Assembly (NCBI GenBank): GCA_016617855.1
Contig: JAECUM010011119.1
Coordinates: 1-64,000, forward strand
Direction of reading: 5' to 3'
Length of the DNA stretch: 64,000 nucleotides
Source: Megalonaias nervosa
Lineage: Eukaryota > Mollusca > Bivalvia > Unionida > Unionidae
Shown: one piece after another, positions 55,458 to 64,000 of the stretch
How positions within the stretch are numbered: the first letter of the stretch is position 1
Layout of the letters: each line of letters begins with the position of its first letter
Translations under genes and position numbers: made by a program
Notes under the pieces: generated by a model
The model's input: the letters and a program-made list of their open reading frames with translations, nothing else
Told to the model about the DNA's origin: nothing
Database searches by the model: none

Positions 55458-55580
55458 GAACACACCTGTCCAGTTTTTAACACATTTTATTATTATAATG
55501 TACCATCATCTATGATACAGAACACACCTGTCCAGTTTTTAACACATTTTGTTATTATAATGTACCATCATCTGTGATAC
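55458..55580. repeat. Two-copy tandem duplication, ~63 bp
   Basis: ACACACCTGTCCAGTTTTTA, ATTATAATGTACCATCATCT and GATACAG occur twice in tandem with two base differences. Confidence 0.85.
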
Positions 55581-55582
55581 AG

Positions 55583-55888
55583 ACTATTCCGGCAGCCTAA
55601 GTGGTTAGAGCATCTGCCTCAGATGTGGGATATCACAGGTTTGAAACCCGGCCAAGTCATACCAAAGACTTATAAAAATGGTACTAGCAGCTGCCTCATG
55701 TGGCACTCAACATTAAGAGGTTAGTGTTAAGACTGGTCAACCTGGTGTCAGGATAATGTGACTGGGTGGGACATGATGCCACATGACTGCGGCATGATGC
55801 CCCAGTGCTAGACATCACTATAAACTGCCACACTGCAGACATTGTAGCGATATGACTGAAATTTTTTAAAAGCTGTTAAAATTCAGAA

Positions 55889-55948
<60 letters not shown>
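55583..55948 (+). mobile_element. tRNA-derived SINE, family 1, copy 2, with (AC)n tail
   Basis: A box-like CCTAAGTGGTTAGAGCATC and B box GGTTTGAAACCC are followed by the same body as the copy at 38928-39264 (GTCATACCAAAGAC, AAGAGGTTAGTGTTA, CCTGGTGTCAGGATAA). The 3' end passes into a pure AC microsatellite at 55892-55948. Confidence 0.8.
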
Positions 55949-55950
<2 letters not shown>

Positions 55951-56261
55951 CTTTGAGATGTTGTACAACTCTAAGGCTGAGGGAGAACTGCATAATTTTA
56001 AAGTTTTCTTCACTTGGAATTGCATGGGTAGCCAGGTCAGAAGTTTAATTGAAAGCTCTGGTGGACAACTATTTTTGGGTGTTTAATCCACAGTAATTTT
56101 TTGCAACATAAAAGCATTGAAATTGGCCTTTGATGTTTCAGAAATTTTCAACATGTTCTTAATTATGACATTTAATCTTGACATGAACACATCTGTCCTG
56201 ATTTTCTAAAATATATTTAAAAAACAAAGATGTCTATCTCTTGATATTTTGTATTTTTCAG

Positions 56262-56344
56262 TGGTATTACAGCTGCTGTGTTGGCCTTCTTGTTGTTTGG
56301 TGTAATACAGACACCTGATGGACCCTTTAAGAGGCCACATCCAG
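56262..56344 (+). CDS. PTDSS2: Phosphatidylserine synthase (PTDSS2-like), coding exon 3
   Basis: This is an 83 bp exon between TTTTTCAG and GTAATA. It encodes [20 protein letters not shown] then PFKRPHP, a membrane helix followed by the conserved DGPF.RPHPA region that leads into the next exon. Splice phases agree on both sides. Confidence 0.9.
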
Positions 56345-56511
56345 GTAATATTTGTACTATGCAGTCGTGATTATCCAAACCATTCACATGTTCAGATTCA
56401 TTGGGGGTTCATGGGAATGTTTTGAATAATCATGAGTTTATAAAATTAATTTTTACATTTGCATATATTATAAGTATTTCCTGATGTTTTTAAGGATTTC
56501 TTGGGACCAAA

Positions 56512-57117
56512 ACTAGGCCCCATTCCTAATGTAAATGTTCCCAATCCCGAAGCACATGTGCCCCATTCCCACTGTACATGTTCCCCATTCCCAATGCTGA
56601 TGTGCCCCAATCCCAATGTGCATATGCTCCAATGTAAATGTGTCCCATTTCCAATGTAAACATGCCCCATTTCCAATGTATATGTGCCCCAATCTCAATG
56701 TAGATGTGCCCCATTCCCAATGTCAACATGCTCCACTTCCAGTGCCAATGTGCCTCATTTCTGATACAAATGTGCCCCATTTCTGATACAAATGTGCCCC
56801 AGTCCCAATGTAAACGTGCCTCATTGCCAATGTGAACATCCCCCACTTCCAGTGAAAATGTGCCTCATTCCCAATATCAACATGCCCCACTTCCAATGTA
56901 AATGTACCTCATTTCTGATGCAGATGTGCCCCAATCCCAATGCAAATGTGCCCCAATCCCAATGCAAGTATACCCCAGTCCCAATGTAAACATGCCCCAT
57001 TTCCAATACAAATGTGTCTCGTTTCTGATGCAGATGTGCTTCAATCCCAATGCAGATGTGCCCCATTCCCAATGTAAACATGCCCCGTTTCCAATGCAAG
57101 TGTGTCCCAATCCCAAT
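56512..57117. repeat. 22 bp minisatellite (ATGTGCCCCAATCCCAATGC)
   Basis: Roughly 27 units follow the pattern AATGTGCCCCAATCCCAATG plus CA. Because 22 is not a multiple of 3, the same 22-residue peptide pattern (rich in Gly, His, Trp and Ile) appears in all three minus-strand frames. This explains the many overlapping open frames there. Confidence 0.95.
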
Positions 57118-57275
57118 AAATTTATATTATTGAGGTTTAACTGTATTGATATTCTTGCTGAAGGCAATGCAAAATGCTACTGTTTAAATATGGATATGGT
57201 TATGTTTGTTTGGGTATTTAAAGAAATTGCTGCTTTCAGTATTGTTATTAGGCAATTTCATATCAGTAATTGATG

Positions 57276-57700
57276 GTTGTCAAGAAGGATTACTTGTTAT
57301 ATTAATGTATGAGAGTATGTAATTATTGTTAACAAGGGTCACATGCTAATAATGTATGAGATAATCTGGCTGTTGTCAGCAAGGGTCACATCCTAATATT
57401 AATGCATGAGAGAAACTGGCTGTTGTCAGGAAGGGTTACATCCTAATATCAATGCATGAGAGAAACTGGCTGTTGTCAGGAAGGGTTACATCCTAATATC
57501 AATGCATGAGAGAATCTGGATGTTGTCAAAAAGGGTTACATCCTAATATTAATGTATGAGAGAATCTGGTTGTTGTCAAGAAGGGTTACATCCTAATATT
57601 AATGCATGAGAGAATCTGGTTGTTGTCAACAAGGGTTACATCTCAATATTAATTTATGAGAGAACCTGACTGTTGTCAGGAAGGATTACTTGTTAATGTG
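57276..57700. repeat. 50 bp minisatellite
   Basis: About eight units of TGTTGTCAGGAAGGGTTACA followed by TCCTAATATCAATGCATGAG and AGAAACTGGC. The exact 50 bp period is seen between 57421, 57471 and 57521. Confidence 0.95.
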
Positions 57701-59174
57701 ATTGAATTTAGTAGATTTGAGTACTTTACATATTTTAAAACTTCTGGAATGCTGGAAAAAAATCAAGTATTTGTGCTGTTCTTTTTTAGCAAGCCTTTCC
57801 TTGGTTTAGGTGTTCCAGTTTTAAATTTAGGTTAGTGACATGCAGACATGAAGTTTAGATACAGTAGACATGGTTTGTTTTTATTGTTTAAATCACAAAA
57901 ATATCTACTTATCTGTAGAACAGATTTTCACTTGATTATAGAAACTGACCAACATACAACTATCAGAAAGGTAAGTGTATATTATTCAAATTTCAGAATG
58001 AATAGATAACATGAGTTCTGTACCAGTTACCTATTTTATTGTTGTAAGACTTAGTCTGTGGCTAAAATTGTATCTAATATTACGAAGAACTTCATTATAA
58101 AATGATTTAGATTACTATAAAAAAAGACATGTAATTGTATTTTAAATTCTTCTTTCATTGATATGGTTATTAAGGCAGAGAGCATTATGTTTTTAGTCAA
58201 CCAGTCTGTCTGTTGCCAATTTCATTTCCACACAGTAACAGTAGTTAATACGAGTTGTCCACAATCTATTGTTATCAAAAGTTGTGAGTGGTTTACATTT
58301 GGGGTAAAAATCCTATTGATTTTAGAGTCAAAAGTCAGAGTTCAAAATAATTGTGACTGAAAGAAAAAAAAAATGGTTTCTGCAAAACAACTTGAGTTCA
58401 TCCCATCTACAGTGATCAAACTTTGTAGATATCTTGCATGTGAATTAAGGAAAACCCCAAATTATTTTGGTTTCAAAGTTCAAAGGACAAGGTTACAGTG
58501 ACTGAAAGAAGAAAAATGGTTTTCATACAATGACATTAATTCTACATCACATGCCTGGACAGAACTTTTTGGATGGCTTACACTTGGGATAGGGAAGACA
58601 TCTGTCAGTTTTGGGGTTTAAAGGTGATGTGTCAAGGTCATTGTGACTAAAAGAAGAAAAGTCATTTCTGCACAGAAATTTCAGTTATTTGCTTAGAGAG
58701 CTATTGACCATGGGGCAGGCTGTTCATGGTTCTCTTATTGTACTTCTGATGTGTATTCTGGGTCAGTGGCCTTTGTTACTAATAAAGTAATTTAATAGAA
58801 TTAAGCTTAATCATATTTTCCTTGGTTAAGTTGACATTGACTGTCAGAAAAATGTTGGCAAACATGATATCCTTTTAGTATTAATGGACAACAGTAGAGT
58901 GACAGACAGATGTAGTATAAAATAATTGAAAACAGCTGTAACAACTCCAGATACACATGTGTAATTTTTACTTTCCTTTTGTATGCACTTTCAGTCCATA
59001 AAAATTAAAATTATTTGCATTCTGATTTGCTGGTAGAGATTTCTTTTTATTCCGATTCAGACTATTTGTACTTCTGATAAAGTAATAATTATTGTACAAG
59101 ACATTCATGATAACACAGTAAGTCAGTCGTACATACAGTTTACCTGTGAAATAATTTTTCTTGTTATTTTTCAG

Positions 59175-59242
59175 CCTTCTGGAGATTAATCTTGTGCCTC
59201 AGTATTGTCTATGAACTTGCCTTGGTTTATCTGCTTTTTCAG
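59175..59242 (+). CDS. PTDSS2: Phosphatidylserine synthase (PTDSS2-like), coding exon 4
   Basis: This is a 68 bp exon between TTTTTCAG and GTAAGT. With the preceding base it encodes A then FWRLILCLSIVYELALVYLL and FQ, the third membrane helix with the YWRFWLCVS-like start conserved in this enzyme. It ends in phase 0. Confidence 0.9.
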
Positions 59243-60329
59243 GTAAGTAAGAATGTAGACATGAAAATCCAAACAGATGTTATTATTCAGATGCAAAGAT
59301 ATTATTGCATATTTCTTCATTATCACCTTTCAAAGAAGGATAAGTCAGACAATGGACGTATTTAGAGCATCAGTAAAATTACAAATTCTTTGCAGAAATA
59401 TCATCAGTACAAGTTAAGTTATGCTGATACTAATCCTTTTATAAATTTATTAAACTGGGATAATCTGGAGTGACTGTCACATTTCTGATGGTTTAGAAAC
59501 AGGATTAATTCCCTAAATTGCATATTTTTAAAATTGGAAAGGCCTTTTTTAGGTCAAAGACTTCAGACTTGAAAATTTGATGCGATCACTGTACATTGCT
59601 TATAACAGTCAAGAAACCTTTTGATCCTAAAATTGCGGTTGGTGGGGAAGGCAGAAGAGTCTAGAGAATTGGGGGAGGGGGCAAGTTGGATATATTTAAA
59701 ATAGCAATATTGAGAGATAGGCCTGTGTGATTTTCTTAATGGTCCCAGAAATTTTTTAATGACCTTAGCATGTCATGCTTTTGCATTATGAATGAAATGA
59801 GAAAAGTTTTAGTATGATGCTGAAGTCTGACACATACCCTTGTTTGCCATGTAATGGAAATAAAACTTGTTTTAAAGAAGACATTTTTCACCCAGATTAA
59901 GAAATTTTGTTTTGAAGGCTACTAGTCTGTTCATTGATCAATATCCATATTGTATTTTCTGTATGTTTTCAGTCTTTAAAAACATTATCATTTTGCTGTC
60001 CTTAAACATTTAATTGGGTCATTAGGTGACCAAACCTAAAGAATGGAGAAAAGACATAGCAGTGAAAAATTGCATTTGTGTTAATGTACAACCCATGAAA
60101 TTAAAATGACAAATATTTATGTTTTCACATGTTGGGTAATGAATGTAAAATGGATATTGCCTGCCAAGTTTTCAGCTCCCCTATTCAGAGACCAGAGAAG
60201 CTTATTGGATGGTTTGCTTTCTGTCATATTTCCATGTGTTTGCACAAGCTGTTATCACTACTACTAAACTACTTCAAGGATTGCAACGAGATCTTCACAC
60301 ACATTCATCCCATTGTCTTGTTGCCACTA

Positions 60330-61660
60330 AATGAAAATGGTGCTGCTTGGTAACCCAGTATGGGCACCACAATGGCCATCATGAAAATCATTTTATTGCT
60401 ATTCCTCGTGAATGGAAAATCATATTAAGATGAAGTTTTCACTCCAAGACTTCTTATGATGTCTAGTTGGTCCAGAGTGAAAATGGTGCCACTTGGACAA
60501 TCAGTATGGCCATAACAATGTTACTCCTCATAAACAGAAAGTCCTATTGACAAGGGGTTTTCATCAAAAGATTGTTTATGCTGTCTAGTTGGTACTAAAG
60601 AAAAAATAGGCCAGATGGGATATCCAATATGGCTACCACATTGGCCATCTTGAAAATCTTTTTATTGTTACTACTCCTGATTGGATGGTCATATTGACAT
60701 GGCATCTTTATGATGTTGATCTGAGCTCTAGTATGACCACCCCAGCTTCGAGCTTGAAAATCCAATTTACTACTTAACTTAAATGGAAAGTTATGTCAGC
60801 ACTGGGTTTTCATCAGCAGACATTATGATGTCTGGTTGGCCCTAAATGAATATGGTGCTGATGTAACATCCAATTTGCCACCATGACAACCACCTTAGAA
60901 ATCTTTTTACTGCTGTTCCTAAGTCATGGGATTTTCACCAGAAGACTTCTTGTGTTGCTTAGTGACATCCTATGAAAATGGTACCTATCTGTCATCTAAA
61001 ATGGCAGTCATCTTGAAAATGCTAGTGCTACTTCTCCTAAATGGGAAGTCATATTGACTTGGGGGTTTTCACCAGAAGACTTATAATGGTGTCTAGCTGG
61101 CCATGAATGAAAACAATGCCAATTTGACATCCATGGTAGCCATCTTGAAAATCTTGTTGTCGTTGTTGTAGGGATTAACACCATTTTTCAGCACAAGATA
61201 GGCTATACATGGTGGCCAGTATAAATGATGGAGGAAGAACCCTGGAAAACCCCGGAAAGAACCACCGACCCACGAGAAGCTACTGGCAAGCTTTCTCACA
61301 TACCCACATTATCCAAGCCCGAGACTCAAACCCATGCAGACAGAGATGCGATGGCAGTGATCCATAATGGGAAGTGCTTTAGACCACTCAGCCACTCGGG
61401 GCCCTGAAAATCTTGTTAGCACTACTTCTAAATTAATGGACACATTAACATGGTTTTTCACAAAATATTTCTTATGATAGCAATATGAAAATGACGCCAA
61501 TCTAATATCAGATATGGCTGTGGTGATGTCCATCTTGAAATGTTGTTATCACGACTCTCCTGGATAGTCATATTGGCATGGAGTTTTCGTAGGTAGACTT
61601 ATGATGTTTAGTTGGTCTTACAACCAATATGGCCATTTCAATGACTCTTTTGAAAATTTA
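60330..61660. repeat. Tandem array of ~120 bp diverged units
   Basis: About ten diverged units share GCCATCTTGAAAATC, a TTACT(G/A)CT(A/G)(C/T)TCCT phrase, GGGTTTTCACCAGAAGACTT and ATGATGTCTAGTTGG. Related units occur in reverse orientation at 39340-39720, so the family is dispersed. A SINE interrupts one unit at 61159-61404. Confidence 0.7.
61159..61404 (-). mobile_element. tRNA-derived SINE, family 2, copy 2
   Basis: This is a reverse-orientation copy of the SINE at 54458-54712: it ends GCCACTCGGGGCC with the B box complement GAGACTCAAACCC and starts with a GTCGTTGTTGTAG tail. It is flanked by a perfect 13 bp target-site duplication, TGAAAATCTTGTT (61146-61158 and 61405-61417). It sits inside a tandem-repeat unit. 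Confidence 0.85.
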
Positions 61661-63238
61661 ATTAAAGGTCAAGAATATCAGAGATGGTTTCAACACTCAG
61701 CAGTTAAAAAGAAAAAAATGATCTTATCTTGAATTCCCAGAAATTCTTTTTAGATAATAGAGCTACAGTCCTTTCAGGGGACTCTTGTTTGTATTTTATA
61801 TGCCTCAGTCCACCAGAAAATCCAACCATACATATATTAAAGTGATGAATGTGTGCTTTTCAAAAGAACTGCCATATTAGCAATCTCCAACTGTTTTCTG
61901 CTTTATCAAGGATTTCAAAAGTTTATAACAGTCAGCTTGCCCAAAACAAGCTTACTAGAAAATTGAACTTGCCCCTGGAAAAGATAAGCTTGCTCCAAAC
62001 ATAATATCCCAACATGAGTAAAACAAAAATAAAATAAAGTATGATATATTTTTAAAAAATTGTGTTATATATATTTAAGTTTGCATTGTCTTTTTAATTT
62101 TATTGGCACCTTAAAGCCATATGCTGATAAATCAGGTTATAAAAATATATATATATGTGAATAATTCATGTAGGTTAGAAAGAATTAGAATGCAGATATA
62201 GTTAAAAGAACAACAGCAGAAGTGTACATATATATAGATAGATAAATGGACAGGTAAAAATGGGTTTGGAAATAGCTAGATTTTAGAGAGAGGAAAAAAA
62301 ATGAAAACTAGACTGTTTTCTAATGATTTATTTATACTTAGAACTGAAAGATTTGTGAACACTCTTTTATCCATTTACATAAGAGTTATCTTCAAATCAT
62401 CTTGAAATCAGTGACATTCATCAAAATATATAACAATATGACATTGTAGAATGATTTGAGAACACTTATTTTTATCCATTTAATTGTTTGCCAAGCAGTA
62501 AGTGTGTATCGGTCTCCTGTAATTATCACACAAACAAGAGATCATAAACACTGCTTTTGGGTGCTCCATTTTCATATCATCAGTTAGTAAAATGTATATG
62601 CTACCTATATGCAGGACCTTTCACTCAATTTGTAGGTCAGTCATTGTAAACATACACAGTTTATATATTGGAGTGGGGTGGGGTGATTTTGTACAGTTCA
62701 TTACCAGTAGGTGCATTGTTCAAATATGTACGTTATACAGATCATCAGAAAGTGACATGAAAAAGGTGAGAGCACATGCTTAACCCTTTGCTGACTCATC
62801 CCAACAGGACTATAATGGGAGATCTTTTTGCATTTCTTGCCAGTGCAGAAAAAGCCTGAATGCAATATAGTTCTGAGTTTGCAAAAACTATTGTTTGAGA
62901 GAAAGATTTCATCCCTTATTTTTTTTTTTATTGGTTTTAACAGCATTTTCAACACATTGGCTTTATCATGCCAAGGAAATTAGACCTATTTGCCTTCCTC
63001 AAGGATACAGAGAGGCAGCCAAACAAGGTTGGCCTGGGTGTGTATCAAACCCATGATGCTTTGATTACGTGTCCAGCACTCCACCAACTTGGCTACCTCA
63101 GCTCCCCATCTTGTGTTTAGTTTTGAAAATCAAAGCATGAGGAAACAAGATTTGTGCCAGAGATAAGTTTATTGGATTTTCCCTATCCTGCCAATACACA
63201 TGGGGTAGATTCAGTTATTCTCTCTTGTGTTTTTTTAG

Positions 63239-63370
63239 AGTGTTCATAGCGCACGTCTCCTGATGAAACATTTTGATGCAAGTCTGGGTAAACCATTACC
63301 AGAGAAGGATTATGGAGGAAACTGCTTCATATATGATCCAAATGCCACTGATCCATGGCACAATTTATGG
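63239..63370 (+). CDS. PTDSS2: Phosphatidylserine synthase (PTDSS2-like), coding exon 5
   Basis: This is a 132 bp, phase-0 exon between TTTTTTAG and GTAAGT. It encodes SVHSARLLMKHFDASLGKPL, then PEKDYGGNCFIYDPN and TDPWHNLW. The YGGNC.IYDP...TDP.HN.W stretch is the luminal/cytosolic loop typical of PTDSS2 and identifies the gene. The catalytic-region exons lie beyond the window. Confidence 0.92.
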
Positions 63371-64000
63371 GTAAGTGGTCTCATGTTAAGTATGCATCTA
63401 AAAAGATGTTATTGAAAAATTGGTGTTTCTGTTAAAATCAGATCACCTAGGATGGAACCTATTGATATTGAACTCTGAATCCATACAAAAATGTAGGAGA
63501 TTTTCCAGTATGGTGAAGATGTCATCAGTCTGGAAATTTCAAAACACTTGCCAAAAATATTTGCCAAACTACCGTATATACTCACATCAAACCCGTTCAC
63601 GTATAAGCTGATGCCCCAAAACTGAATAGGTGTGAACACTAAAAAGTGCATGACCCATGTATATATAAGCTGACCCACAACTCTGAGACATCACAAAATG
63701 CACGTGGTTAGTTCTAAATGCATTTATTTAGGCAAACTTATCTTAACAAAAATTACACATATACTTCCCTTGGGGTTGGCATGTATGATTATTAAAAAGA
63801 AACGGTATAAACTTGTTTGAAAAGTAATTTATTTAATTTTCTGTTTTTTTAATTGTTTCTGCCTAATTCAGATTTGTGTATAACTTGATCAAACGATGAC
63901 AAGAATTGAGCATTTGCGGGTCGCTGTAACACTACCTCTTCCTTTTCACTGGGTTATTGTTTGTTTATGCGTTAATGCATTGGACATTTTATATCAGTGC
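63371..64000 (+). other. PTDSS2-like intron 5 (partial)
   Basis: The intron runs off the window. At 63570-63690 the phrase CTACCGTATATACTCACATC and two ATATAAGCTGA repeats resemble the end of a dispersed DNA-transposon relic. Confidence 0.5.

Larger units (their letters stand above)
51756..56261 (+). other. PTDSS2-like intron 2
   Basis: This 4.5 kb intron holds a pogo-like transposon (52648-54299), a family 2 SINE (54458-54712), a 63 bp duplication (55458-55580) and a family 1 SINE (55583-55948). The remaining sequence has no supported gene. Confidence 0.8.
56345..59174 (+). other. PTDSS2-like intron 3
   Basis: The intron contains two minisatellites, at 56512-57117 and 57276-57700. From 57705 to the acceptor the sequence is anonymous; at 58380-58660 short phrases (TTTCAAAG...GTCA(C/T)TGTGACT(A/G)AAAGAAG) repeat loosely. 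Confidence 0.75.
59243..63238 (+). other. PTDSS2-like intron 4
   Basis: This 4 kb intron holds the ~120 bp repeat array (60330-61660) with a SINE inserted in it. No other gene is seen. A tRNA-like phrase near 63045-63110 (reverse strand CAAGTTGGTGGAGTGCTGGA) may be an old SINE head. Confidence 0.7.

Noticed and set aside
56512..57117. Several overlapping open frames with Gly/His/Trp repeats
   Set aside because: They are produced by a 22 bp minisatellite and sit inside a host intron.
56512..57700. CRISPR-like regular spacing
   Set aside because: The 22 bp and 50 bp periods have no unique spacers; they are simple tandem repeats in eukaryotic DNA.

Overview
This window is animal nuclear DNA. 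It carries a spliced host gene, tRNA-derived SINEs, non-LTR retrotransposons, a pogo-like transposon, minisatellites and long AT/GT microsatellites. The host is most likely a lophotrochozoan, probably a mollusc. That is an inference from SINE style and repeat texture, not proven here. The only recognisable host gene is at the right end: the first five coding exons of a phosphatidylserine synthase closest to PTDSS2 (49654-63370, + strand, running off the window).

The left half (about 2.3-35 kb) is a graveyard of Maverick/Polinton-type virus-like elements. (A) 2.5-5.8 kb, minus strand: protease, an unknown Cys-containing conserved protein, an F54H12.2-type capsid protein, a basic GLGD protein and a candidate minor capsid fragment. 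(B) 7.3-10.08 kb: a heavily decayed relative of the large element, with an integrase remnant, GLGD protein and capsid protein. (C) 10.06-12.5 kb, minus strand: a classical protein-primed family B DNA polymerase fragment next to a fused zinc-finger/phospholipase A2-like/integrase gene and a zinc-ribbon gene. (D) 12.7-15.04 kb: protease and GRG-tail protein remnants, small plus-strand genes including a membrane protein, a NUMOD fragment and a self-inverted terminal sequence. (E) 18873-35038: a nearly full-length 16.2 kb element bounded by 184/183 bp terminal inverted repeats.

Element E keeps a whole virus-like gene set. On the plus strand lie a Pro/Gln-rich protein, GLGD basic protein, capsid protein, GKGL-repeat protein, adenain-like cysteine protease, tail-fibre-like protein, two-helix membrane protein, candidate minor capsid protein and an unknown acidic-tailed protein. 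Replication is covered by an unusual replicase (family B polymerase, superfamily 1 helicase and a C-terminal HNH-like Cys cluster). A DDE integrase and a zinc-ribbon/PLA2 protein are on the minus strand, and a packaging ATPase sits against the right terminal repeat. HNH/NUMOD and Cys-rich genes lie between the halves. Almost every gene has a frameshift, a stop codon or a small duplication, and host SINE/MITE insertions sit inside it, so E is an endogenised, non-functional copy (or carries some assembly indels).

The most noteworthy points are the nested (self-inverted) terminal repeats shared in design by E and D, the polymerase-helicase-HNH replicase, the PLA2-integrase fusion with a lost catalytic histidine in C, and the sharp capsid/polymerase recombination joint at about 10.06 kb.

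From 35 to 49.4 kb the DNA is repeat-rich and gene-free (LINE tail, transposase zinc-finger remnant, SINE, satellites). From 49.6 kb onward the PTDSS2-like introns hold two SINE families with intact target-site duplications, a pogo-like element and several minisatellites.
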